Assembly (NCBI GenBank): GCA_030847615.1
Contig: JAUMIR010000001.1
Span: forward strand, 85,485,501-85,549,500
Source of the DNA: Gambelia wislizenii
Lineage: Eukaryota; Chordata; Lepidosauria; Squamata; Crotaphytidae
Direction of reading: 5' to 3'
DNA: 64,000 bases
Part shown: piece after piece, positions 10,901 through 22,900 of the stretch
Position numbering within the stretch: position 1 is the first letter of the stretch
How the letters are laid out: each line of letters starts with the position of its first letter
The notes under the pieces: generated by a model
Databases searched by the model: none
Told to the model about the DNA's origin: nothing
The model's input: only the letters and a program-made list of their open reading frames with translations
Translations under genes and position numbers: made by a program

Positions 10901-13900
10901 TTAAATTCAAGTACATGTAAATCTCAGTGGGAGAGATTTAGGCAAATGCATGTTGGTTTGCCTGGCTTGTGCTGTATTGTGTTCAATTTTTAATAGTAAT
11001 TGATGTGGTTTTTTTCCAGACAATATTTTATACCTTGCCACGTCTTTCAGAAATTGCTGAGGAGGAGTGGATTTCTCTCTCTAAGTTTAAATCATTCACA
11101 GACCTCCCGCTGAGCTCAACTTTTCCATGTTCCCATTCTTGCACTACACTTCTCGATCTAAAGCCAAGTGACTGGTGCCAGCAAGATAGGGGTAAAAATT
11201 GTTTATAGTTTGATCATGGTTAAATAACATGTGGTGGGTATCTTACTATGTATATTTTATAAAGTTAGACTAAAATATATAATTCTGTTGTATTTAAGAA
11301 ACCCCATTCTTAATGAAAATTAAGACTGTACCTGTCCTAGGACACTATTGTTATAGTAAAATAACTAAACAATCTTTTCCAGGTCTGAATTCATCTGAGT
11401 CAGGTAATGAAAGAGAATGGACAGATGTTCAAAAAAAAATTATTCCTTGGAAGGACAGTACACCAGATTTGGATCTGCAGCATGTATTTCAAGATCGGGC
11501 TACTAAACTTGGCAAATCAAATAGTAAATTGATTGTAGTGGCTTCTCTCCTTGATAAACCCACCAATTTGGGAGGTAAGATCTTATGTCTATGTGCATTC
11601 AAGTCGCCTGTCAACTTACGGAGACCCCATTAATTTCATGGGGTTTTCTTAGACAAGGACTTCTCAGAGATGGTTTTGGCAGTTCCTTCCTCTGAAATGT
11701 AGCCTACAGCACCTGGTATTCCTTGGCAGTCTTCCATCCAAGTACTAACCAGGGCTGACCTACTTAGCTTCCAGGATCAGACAGGAGCTGGTGCCTTTAG
11801 GTAGATCTTAAACTCCTCTTTAAACAACTTGTAGTTAAAAAATAAGTATGCCTTCATTTGTACAAGTAAATTCATTTACATTTTATGTGGGCAACACTTT
11901 TAAGGATTTTCAGAAGGAAATAGCTGTGTTTCAGTGATCAACATGGAGCATAGCATGCAAATGTCTTTTCTTCTTCCAATTTGTGCTAGTACAAGTTAGT
12001 GTTGTTTCTATGAACTGCTTGTCTGTGTTGTAGAATATGCAGTTTGTTGAAGATCTTAAAAGATAATGGCCAAGATATTTCATCATTAGACATAGCTACA
12101 GTGACAGAGCTCTGTTGTCATAGCTAGTAATGCTGAGCCACCCCTCCAAAAAAGCCTACCTCTTAAGCAGCACCCCACTGAAGGGTTTCTGAGGTGCTGC
12201 AGATCAAGGCAGTGGGATACAATGGATGCATTACTCTCCTGCCTGCAATGTGTGATGAAGTGGACAGCTATGTGCTGCATCTGCTTGTCTCTATGTGGTC
12301 CACAAGCAGGAGAGCACTGCAATTGTCATTTCCCAGCACCCCAATCAACAGTGTCTCAGAAACCTTTTGGTTGAGGCACAGCCTGGCTTAAGAAGCAGAT
12401 TGTGCGGGTCACATTTGGTCATTAACAACTATAAAAGTGTATCCTAAAAGTTACGAGACTGCAGTTCTGGTTTGTGTGTGGGATGTAGCTTCAAGTTGCC
12501 TGTTGATTTTTGGCAACCTCATGTATTTCATGGGGTTTTCTTAGGCAAGGAATCCTCAGAGGTGGTTTTGCCAGTTTCTTCCTCTGAAATATAGCCTACA
12601 GCACCTGGTATTTTTTGGCAGTCTCCCATCCAAGTACTAACCAGAGCTGACCATGCTTAGCTTCTAAGATCAGATGGGCTCTGGTGCCTTTGGGTATTTA
12701 GATCCTGGCTTATGATCTTGTAATACTTAACATGATGCTAAGCAGTAGTAAATCATGCTTTCATGTTTGTGAATAGTCTAGTAAGATAATAATGACATGC
12801 TGAAAGTGCTCTGCTCATTTTTAGGCTTATGTCGTACATGTGAAATATTTGGTGTGTCTGCTCTAATTGTTGGCAGCATCCATTACACAAATGACAAACA
12901 ATTTCAGTATCTCAGTGTTTCTGCTGAACAATGGCTTTCTCTTATTGAGGTGAGTTAAAAAAATGTACAGAAAATGTAATTTGGTTGCTATAGATACCTC
13001 AAATATCTGCTGCTGGTTTTCATGAAAATACATGTCTAACTGCTTTTTGGATGGGACATCATACTAATGTCAAGGTATTATGAGTTAGCTGTTACCTTTG
13101 CAATACTTTTCTTTGACTATTTATTAGTAAGAAATACAGTATAATGCAGTTCAAGCCAGGCATTTTCCCATAGCAATCAAATTGTGAGCATCCTTGGGTC
13201 CCATATTGGGAGAAAGGCAAGATATTAAATAAACAAACAAATAAAAATGTAAGAGTTAAGTGTCTGAATATAGGCATCGTGCCTAGGCACAGCAGCAGTT
13301 GAAAGGCCTTCCCTCCATCCCAACTGCCGTTGCAGTAATGTTGGAGGAAAGGTGGGAGAGGCTCCATCGTGCCTCAGCATCAACAGTAGGTGAAATAGTA
13401 CCTGCTGGAGTTAATCCTCTCTCCCACTGCCATTTCCTTTTCCTCATGTTTCATGTTATTTAGATTGTAAGACTGAGGGCAGGAAACTGTCAAACCAACA
13501 ATATGTAAGCCACTTTGGGGCCTTTTTGGCTGGAGGGCAGGGTATAAATACTCTAAATAAAAAGTGCTGACTACCAGTGGCTTATGGGAGGGTGCAGGGA
13601 CAGTAAGAGAAGGCTTTTGCTTCATGCCTTGATTAGAGGTGTTGCAGGTATTTGACTGACCTTTGTCAGAAATTGGTTGCTGATTAAATAGGCCCACAGC
13701 CTGATCCTACAGGGTTTTTCTTTTGTTCATATGTGGCTTAGCAAGAATAACTTATCAGTCTATGTATCAGTCTTTTGAGGAATCAAAATGTAACATGTTC
13801 TGATTGATAACTGCTCTGCAATACATTATTTTTTAAAAAAATATCTATACTCACTTCTTTTTTTAAAATATGCAGGTTAAGCCATTTCAGCTTGTTGATT

Positions 13901-16900
13901 ATTTGGAGCAGAAGAAAACTGAAGGCTATACTATAATAGGTGTTGAGCAAACAGCTAAAAGTTGCGATCTAACAGAATACAGCTTTCCAGAGAAATCTCT
14001 GCTGCTGCTAGGGTAAATGAGAAGAGGTTTCTTACTCAATGGGTTTCCAAAAGTACCTTTTTCATAGTCACAGTTGAGAAGTGCACACTTAGAAGATGTA
14101 AAGATAATGCTTGCTGTGATACTCCCTTTCTCAGTTTACTATAAGGCAGGGGTGGCAACCTTTCTTTTCTTTAGATAACATTCTTGTTGGGTTAATTGGG
14201 CAGGGAGGGGGGCTGCTCCTTTATTTTTGCCAAGCCATTTCCAGGCCCAGCAAGCTTCCAGTAGGGGCAATACCATTCTTACAAGGGGTCTGACAGTTTA
14301 CTTGCAGAGATGTTTAGGATCTTCTTCGTGGTCTCTGTGAATCACACAGCTGAATCACACAGCTGGGTTACGCCTGCGCAGAGCATCGGAACCTTCTGGA
14401 ATCGCTGGGCAGAATGTGCTTTGATACATTTTTGGCGGTAACTCCGCCCACCCTAATGGTCCCTTATAAGGTGCTCCCACCTAATTCCCCTCAGTTCCTT
14501 TCTTTCCGCCGCGTTAGCAGCTTGAAGGAACCTTCGTTCGCTAGTTTTTTCTCTTTCACTTTCGATTTGACTTGGATTTGACTTGGCTTGAATTTTTGAG
14601 TACGATTTTCTCTCACTCCCTTGGATTTGGCTTTTTACCTCTGAATTTCAGTGTTGACCTGGACTGTTTTTGACTACTCTCCATGTTTCTCCCTTTGGAT
14701 TGGCGACTGTGAGTAAAATGTCTGGAAGAGGGGCCTTCAAAAGATGTGTGATCTGCCAGGCTAAACTTCCTAGTGCAGATGGCCATTCCCGCTGCTTAAT
14801 TTGTCTAGGAGAGACCCATAATGTTGACTCCTGTATTCACTGCAGGGCCTTTACCCCTCAGGCACATAAGCACAGGATGTCTCGTCTGAAGTCCTTGTAC
14901 AAGAAGGCGTTAATTCTGGCCCCTACTTCGACTCCGGCCTCTACTTCGGCACTTGAACCGCAAAAATGCGGCCGTTTGCCTTCTCTGAAGGCCAAGCCCC
15001 AGAAGCACCATTGTTCCCATAGCCCGTCCCGACGTCGTTCGACCGCCTCGGACCCGGAGGCCATGCGTGCTTTGCACAAACATACTTCTGAAGCAGCTCA
15101 GGATCGAGCTCGCTCACCGCCTTCGACATCAACACGGGACCAAGAGCCCTCCACCTCGAAGACCATCTCTCGGGACCAGGCGTCTTCTGAATCTACCAGC
15201 TGGGCTGTTATCCTGGGTGAGGCCATACCTTCTTTGAAAAAGAAAAGGAAGGAGAAACACACCTCTCAGCATGATGATGGCTCTAAATTGAAGAGCAAGC
15301 CGAAAGAGGTACCTAAGATGTTGAAATCGACAGCCGCATCATCTGCAGCTTCTACTGATACAGCTGTGCGGCCGGTCGATACTGTTGAGTCACAAACCCC
15401 TGCTGGACTCGAGGCCACATTCGTCCGAACATCTCCAGTGCCAACAGTGGAGACTGCTGCGTCACGACGTGCTCCTACCCCTACGGGTTCGGTGGAGATC
15501 GTGGCAGTGGAGGTGCCTTCCGGTGCTGAGATGGACGTATCCCCTCAACGGGTGGCCCAATCTCCTACTCTTGTCATCTCGAGAGCCCAACTTATTAAGC
15601 GTTTGCCCTCGGACGTCAAAGTCGAGGTCGAACCCGATGTCATGGCCCGAACCCGACCGTGTTCACATGGTATCCATGCAGATATACCGGCTTATACAGC
15701 CTATGATCTGGCAAGATCTATCTGTCGAGTGGGAATCATGTCACTGACAGGCTCGATATGTCACTGACTTCCCGGGGAGATGACTTCAGGGATGTGCGTA
15801 CTGGCCGCTATTTTGAGGAACCTCGAACACTTCCAAGGAGGGATGCAGAGAGTCAAGTTTCTCCACATCCTGAGCAACACCCTCTGCCTCCACCTCCTTC
15901 AACACCACCTCTGCGCACCACCTCTCTGCTCCATGGCGATCGCAGTCCATCCCCTGCGGATTCAACATCATCTTCGTCGGGTTCGTGGGATCAATACAGG
16001 CCCTACTTACCATTGCTGCGACCTGACCTGGTCGAGGAGGACTCTGCATCACCAACAGATGACATCCGTGCTTTTTTGGAGCAGGTGGTCCGCATGTCTC
16101 ATGCTCTGGACCTAAAGGTAGAGAAAGAGGTTGAACTGGTGGACCCCATCTTCCATCAGATTCAATCCAAGGCTCCTCCTACAGCCACCCTCCCGATTTT
16201 GCCTTCCCTTCTGAAGTTTATGCAAGGGTCCTGGGAGACCCCCTCTTCGATCCAGTCTACTTCCAAGAAAATCGACAGGCTGTATTGAGTCGCGCGCGAA
16301 CATATTGACTGGCTTCAATCTCATCCGAAGCTGAATTCAGTGGTGGTCGAGGCTTCCCAGAATAGGAGGCAGTGCCGGTCTCAATCATCCCCGCTGGACC
16401 CAGAGGGTCGAAAGCTCGATATCATGGGTAAGAAAATTTATTCTGCGGCAGACCTGAGTTTTCGTGTGGCCAGCTACTCAGCCTGTATGGGGGCCTACCA
16501 GCAGGTATTGTGGGAAAGGATGATGCCCCTCATCCAAGATCTTCCTGAGGAACGACGATGGATGGCTGAAGCAATTTAGTCGGAGGCACTATCGCTGGTG
16601 GGGCAACAGATGAATTTGGCCCAACATGTTGCTGATTGCATCGCCAAGATGATTGCAGGATCCATCGCTCTGCGTTGACACGCGTGGCTCCGTTCCTCAA
16701 GCCTCACCCCTCAGCCCTCAGCTACTATTGAAGATCTGCCCTTTGATGAATCCGGAGTCTTCAACGGCTGCACGGACAAAAAACGAGTTCACCCAGAAGA
16801 TGAGGACAACTGCCAGGAAATATGGTATAGCCACCTCTTCATTTTCTTAGTACTGTCCCAGGGGCCGCACCAATTGGCAGACCTCTTCATCAGGCCAGCA

Positions 16901-19900
16901 GTTCCGTCGGGGGTTCTCTGGCCAATCATATCGCCGATCCCGATACGTACCTCTCCAGCCTCAATGGTGAGGAGCCAAGGGTCAGCTTCACAATGCCGAC
17001 CTCCTGGACGGCAACGATCTAAGGATCCAACCAGGAGAAAATTTTGATCTTCTACCTCACACTGTCTCTTTCTTCCTTCTAGACCCCACTGTTTGGAACT
17101 CGACTGTCAGACTTCCAGGAAGCCTGGTCCTAGATAACAACAGAACACTGGGTACTTCAAATCATCCAGAATGGCTATTGGATTGAATTTGACTCTCTAC
17201 CTCTGACAGGCCGGGTTCAGTCAACACCGCCCTCCCCTCCCCTCCTTGAAGAGGTGAAGATGCTGCTGCAAAAGGGGGCCATCAAACCCGTGGACTCCAA
17301 TCTTTACCACCTCTGCTTCTTCTCGAGGTACTTCCTGGTCACGAAGGACAGCGGCCTCCATCCCATTCTCGACTTTCGTGGGGTGAACAGATACATAGAG
17401 CCAAAGAAGTTCAGGTTCTGAGTAGGCTAAGGAGGTCACCTTAGCCTCCATCCTTCCACTCCTACAACAGTACGACTGGTTCGCTTCCATAGACCTAGAA
17501 GATGCCTATTTTCACATCGGGATCCATCCATCCCACAGATGATTCCTGGCATTCCAGATCAGGACTGAGGCGTTCCAGTTCAGGGTCCTGCCATTTGGAC
17601 TTTCAACTGCTCCGAGAGTCTTCACAAAGTGTATGGCGATGGTGGCGGCCTTTCTACGACAACGGGGAGTGCTGGTCTTCCCCTACATCGACGACTGGCT
17701 GATTGTGGCGAGTTCTCAACCTCAGCTCGAACTCGACATCGACCTCACCTTAGATGTCTTAGACAGCCTGGGTCTTGTTGTCAACAGAGAAATCACAGCT
17801 CCAACCGGCTCAAGCCATTCAGTTCATCGGGGCTCAACAGGATTCGTGTACAGCCGCAGCTTACCTGCCTCGAGATCGGTTCAACACTCTTTGGTCTCTA
17901 ATCCGTACCTGCCGTCGGTCCTGGAGGCTCCCTGCCCACTCGGTCCAGGTACTCTTCGGTCACATGGCAGGTACTACCTATGTGACCTTCTTCGCCAGGC
18001 TCTGCTTCCGTCTGCTACAAGTGTCCGGCCCCTTACATGACTCCCCAAAGAAGCTGCTCACGATGCCTTGAGCAGTTCATCGGTCACTGGAATGGTGGCT
18101 GGTACCAGACAATGTCCTATTGGGAATGCCCTTCGACCTCTCTCAGCCGGACATTTCTCTGACAACAGACGCCTCGATGTTGGGATGGGGAGCCCACCTC
18201 GAATCCTACGAGATATGGGGTTCCTGGGATGCCAGAGGACGCTCCATATCAACATCCTAGAGCTCCTTGGAGTCCAAAAGGCACTGCAGGTGACGAATCC
18301 CTGGTGACGAACAAGACCGTTCTGGTGGTAACAGACAACACATCAGTGATGTACTACCTGAAAAAGCAAGGAGGAACCAGATCCCCCCAGCTTCTCCAAC
18401 TCACACTGGACATCTGGGACTGGTGTGTCTGCAGGAACATCTTCCTCCAATCCATCCATCTTCCTGGAGAGAACACTCTTCAAGGCGGACTCAGCTACTC
18501 AAGCCTCTCCATCCACGAATGGAAGCGGCACAGGTCTGTGACCTCGGACCTGTTCCGTTGATGGGGATCTCCTCAAGTTGACCTCTTTGCGTCTCCTGAA
18601 AACACTCAGTGCAATCAGTTCTGCTCCAGACAATGTGCCCCGGGGTTGAGGGGCAACGTGTTCCTTTTCTGTTGGACGGGTCTACTTCTCTACCTCTTTC
18701 CTCCGTTCCTACTGCTATCAAGGGTGATTGCCAAACTCCATTGGGACTGAGCGGATGCCATCCTCATCACTCCGTGGTGGCCCTAACAACCTTGGTTTGC
18801 AACCCTCTTGCGTCTAGCCAAGCACCGGTTCATCCGACTTCCGTCACGTCCCAACCTTCTCGCCATTCAGAATGGAAAGGTCAGATACCCAGATGTGGAG
18901 GCCCTACGGCTAACGGCATGGAGACTACGACCTTGAATCCATCCTCAGTACAGAGGGGCAATGTTCCTACGGCCTCGAACGCGACTTTGATCTTGATGGG
19001 CCGACACTCCATCTTTCCCTCTGGAGATCCAGGCTGTCATTGATGCTGCCCGAAGACCTGCTACCCGTAGATCATATCCTTACAAGTGGAAGAAGTTTGA
19101 AGCCTTTCTAGCTGATTGAGGGTCGGTTACGGAACCGTTCTCCATCCCGACTGTCCTAGATTTCCTGCTCCACTTGTCTTCCAGAGGATTTTCCATTTCA
19201 TCGATACAGTGCTACTTAGCAGCTGTATCTGTCGAATTCCAGGTGAGAGGTCATCCGTCTCCCTTTACAGATCTGACTGTCAAGAAATTCCTGAGAGGCT
19301 ACGCCAACCTCCATCCTCCGGTACTCGAGCCTACCCTGACGTGGAGCCTCGAGCTGGTCCTCTCCCAGCTGGTTCGATGCCCCTTCGAGCCCTTGGCATC
19401 CACCAACTTGAGACTCCTGTCTTGGAAAACTGCCTTCCTTGTTGCCATTACTTTTTCTCAAAAGGGAGATACTGAAGGCACAATTTCAAACAGTACCATT
19501 GAGGAAGAAAAATGGGAGGTGTCTCAAGAAACCAGGATGGATAACTAAAGAACTTTCAACGGAGCTAAGTTTTAAACGGAACATGTATAGGAAATGGGAA
19601 AAGGGGGAAATCAACAAAGAAGAATTCAAACAGATAGTGAACACGTGTAGGAGTAAAGTCAGAAAAGCTAAAGTGCAGAATGAGCTCAGGCTTGCTAGAG
19701 AGGTTAAGAACAATAAAAAGAGGTTTTTGGGGGGGTATGTCCACAGCAAAAGGAGGAAGAAGGGCCACTACGAGGAGAAGATGGCAAAACGCTAACAGGG
19801 GACAGAGAAAAGGCAGAATTATTCAACACCTTCTTTGCCTCAGTGTTTTCAGAAAAGGAAAAGGGGGACCAACCTGAGAATAATGGAACAGAGGACACAA

Positions 19901-22900
19901 TAGGGGAAATCCAGCACAGAATAAGCAAAGAGGTAGTACAGGAATACCTTCTTAATCTAAATGAATTTAAATTTCCAGGACCAGATGAACTACATCCAAG
20001 AGTATTAAAAGAGCTGGCAAATGTGATCTCAGAGCCATTGGCAATAATCTTTGAGAACTCTTGGAGAATAGGAGAAGTCCCAGCAGACTGGAGGAGGGCA
20101 AACGTTGTCCCCATCTTCAAAAAGGGGAAAAAAGAGGATCCCAACAATTATCGTCCAGTTAGTCTGACATCAATACCAGGGAAGATTCTAGAGTAGATCA
20201 TTAAACAGAGAGTCAGTGAACATTTAGAAGTCAATGCCATAATCACAAAAAGTCAACATGGGTTTCAGAGTAACAGGTCATGCCAGACTAATCTGGTCTC
20301 TTTTTTTGATAAAGTTACCAGCTTGGTAGATGAAGGGAACGCTGTGGATATCACATACCTTGATTTCAGTAAGGCCTTTGACAAGGTTCCCCATGGCATT
20401 CTTGCAAACAAGCTTGTAAAATGTGGGCTAGACAAGTTAACTGTTCAATGGATTTGTAATTGGTTGACTGGCCGAACCCAAAGGGTGCTCAGCAGTGGCT
20501 CCTCTTCGTCTTGGAAAGATGTGACCAGTGGGGTGCCACAGGGTTCTGTCCTGGGCCCAGTGCTATTCAACATCTTTATCAATGACTTGGATGAGGGATT
20601 AGAGGGCATACTTTCCAAATTTGCAGATGACACCAAATTAGGAGGAGTAGCTAATACCCTAGAGGACAGGATCAAAATTCAGAATGACCTGGATAGACTG
20701 GAGAGCTGGGCCAAAGCTAACAAAATGAAATTCAATACGGAGAAATGTAAAGTACTAGACTTAGGGCAGAAAAATGAAATGCATAGATATAAGATGGGAG
20801 AGATCTGGCTGAACGAGACTATGTGCGAAAGGGATCTAGGAGTCCTAGTAGACCACAAGTTGAACATGAACCAACAGTGTGATGCGGCAGCTAAAAAGGC
20901 CAATGCGATTTTGGGCTGTATCAATAGAAGTATAGTGTCTAGACAAGCCGCCGCCAACACCATGACATTACAGTGGTCCCTTCCTATTCCTATACCAAAA
21001 TCCGTGAATACTCAAGTCCCATTACATATAATGGCATAGCAAAATGGTGCCCCTTATATAAGATGGCAAAATCAAGTTTGCTTTTTGGATTATTATTTTT
21101 TTAAGAATATTTTCAATACTTAAATCCGTGGATACGGAGGGACAACTGTATTGACTTTTCCAGTTTTGTTCCAGGGAAGTAATAGTGCCGCTCTATTCTG
21201 CCTTGGTCAGACCTCACTTAGAATACTGTGTCCAGTTCTGGGCACCACAATTCAAAAAGGATATTGACAAATTGGAGCGTGTCCAGAGAAGGACGACTAA
21301 AATGGTGAAGGGTCTGGAAACCATGCCTTATGAGGAGAGATTTAGGGAGCTGGGTATGTTTAGCCTGGAAAAAAGACAGTTAAGAGGCAATATGATAGCC
21401 CTGTTTAAGTATTTGAAGAGGTGTCACATTGAGGATGGAGCAGGCTTGTTTTCTGTTGCTCCAGAGACTGGAACACGGAGCAATGGATGCAAGGTCCAGG
21501 AACAGAGATTCCACCTCAACATTAGGAGGAACTTTTTGACAGTAAGAGCTGTTCGGCAGTGGAACACACTCCCTCGGAGCGTGGTGGGGTCTCCTTCCTT
21601 GGAGGTCTTTATACGGAGGCTGGATTGCCATCTGTTGGGGATGCTTTGATCAAGATTTCCTGCGTGGCAGGGGGTTGGACTGGAGGCCCCCATGGTCTCT
21701 TCCAAGTCTACAATTCTGTGATTCTACTTCAGCGCGTCGAGCTGGTGAGCTCTGTGCATTGCGATCGGACCCTCCGTACACTACCTTCCACAAATATAAG
21801 GTGGTGCTCCATCCCGACATCTCCTTCCTTCCGAAGGTGGTGTCAAGCTTCCATCTGAACCAGTCCATCACTCTCCCTGCTCTGATGTAGGATCCAAAGG
21901 ACAAGCGTACCCTCCATTCCATGGACATCCAGAGGGCGCTTGCTTTTTATATCCAGAGAACTGCTCCCTTCAGGAAGTCACCTAGACTGTTTGTATCCTA
22001 TGCCAACTTGAAAATTGGACAACCTATTTCTCCACAATGCTTGTTGAAGTGGGTGACATCGATCATTGCTCTCTGCTATGAACTGGCAAAGAAACCACTA
22101 CCACCACGGATTTGAGGACACTCGACGAGGGCTGTCTCCACCTCGACAGCTTTCCTCTCTGGGGTGCCTCTAGAGGACATTTGCAGAGCTGCAACTTGGT
22201 CATCACCTTTGACTTTCATTTCCCATTACAGATTTGACTCTCGTTTCAGGAACGAGGCTGCCTTTGGGAAAGCTATACTTTTGTCTTCTATTCAATGAGT
22301 GAGTGTTAATGTGTATTGCCAAGTTACTTAATGTGATAAGTATATATAGTTCATTGGTTTGCTTAAGAATGTGCTGTCAAAAATTACAATGGATGTTGAC
22401 TGTGCAGCATGATACTAGTGTCAATATGTATAGGACATGCCCTCCTCCTGGAGTGAAGCTTGCCAGTCTACCCAGCTGTGTGATGCACAGAGACCACGAA
22501 GAAGATGGACAGGTTGCTTAACTGTAACCATAGATCTTCGAGTGGTCTTCTGTGAATTCACACAGACCCGCCCATCCTCCCCTCTATGTCCTACTACATC
22601 ATATAAAACATACTTAATGTTCCTGATGCTGCTGGTTGCGGTGTCATTCAAGGAACTGAGGGGAATTAGGTGGGAGCACCTTATAAGGGACCATTGGTGT
22701 GGGCAGAGTTACCACCAAAAATGTATCAAAGCACATTCTGCCTAGCGATTCCAAGTTCCGATGCTCTGCGCAGGCGCAGGAGTAACCCAGCTGTGTGATT
22801 CAGCTGTGTGAATTCACAGAAGACCACTCAAAGATCTATGGTTACAGGTAAGCAACCTGTCCTTCACCTGCCTATCTTCATGCTGTTTCACATATTCCCC

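Larger units (their letters stand above)
19454..21724 (+). mobile_element. CR1 LINE, 5'-truncated, nested in DIRS
   Basis: Flanked by a 5-bp duplication TACTT (19449-19453 and 21725-21729) that splits the DIRS recombinase. It begins in the endonuclease-RT linker ([20 protein letters not shown]), so endonuclease and ORF1 are absent. The RT core includes [33 protein letters not shown] and FADDTKLGG. The 3' end has CAATTCTGTGATTCTA, the CR1 octamer tail. A pogo-type MITE lies at 20971-21148 and disrupts the ORF. Confidence 0.95.
19041..22285 (+). pseudogene. DIRS tyrosine recombinase, split by CR1
   Basis: The N-terminal core-binding part ([38 protein letters not shown]) ends at 19453. The catalytic part resumes at 21725. 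The first catalytic Arg is in [17 protein letters not shown] (21735-21740), the HxxR box reads GHSTRAVS (His 22119-22121, Arg 22128-22130), and the Tyr is in SHYRFD (22227-22229). The catalytic part stays in one frame but has in-frame TAG (near 21888) and TGA (22113-22115). CR1 insertion plus these stops inactivate it. Confidence 0.9.
14319..22862 (+). mobile_element. DIRS tyrosine-recombinase retrotransposon with nested CR1
   Basis: An 8544-bp unit, about 6.27 kb without the nested CR1. It has ~170-bp inverted terminal repeats (14334-14500 and 22650-22819). An internal complementary region at 22473-22565 has its first 34 nt complementary to the left end (14319-14352) and its last 59 nt complementary to the right end (22804-22862). 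Order: Gag-like ORF, reverse transcriptase, RNase H, linker/methyltransferase-like region, tyrosine recombinase. No target duplication flanks it, as expected. All frames are damaged, but divergence between the ITRs is modest. It fills most of the last TARBP1 intron, in the same orientation as the gene. Confidence 0.95.

Noticed and set aside
11600..11810. 5S rRNA gene
   Set aside because: Only the internal-promoter half of 5S is present, it is diverged, and it continues into a SINE body and tail. Three scattered copies in both orientations fit a SINE.
20323..21039. Functional reverse transcriptase gene
   Set aside because: It is interrupted by a MITE, lacks the endonuclease and sits within another element.
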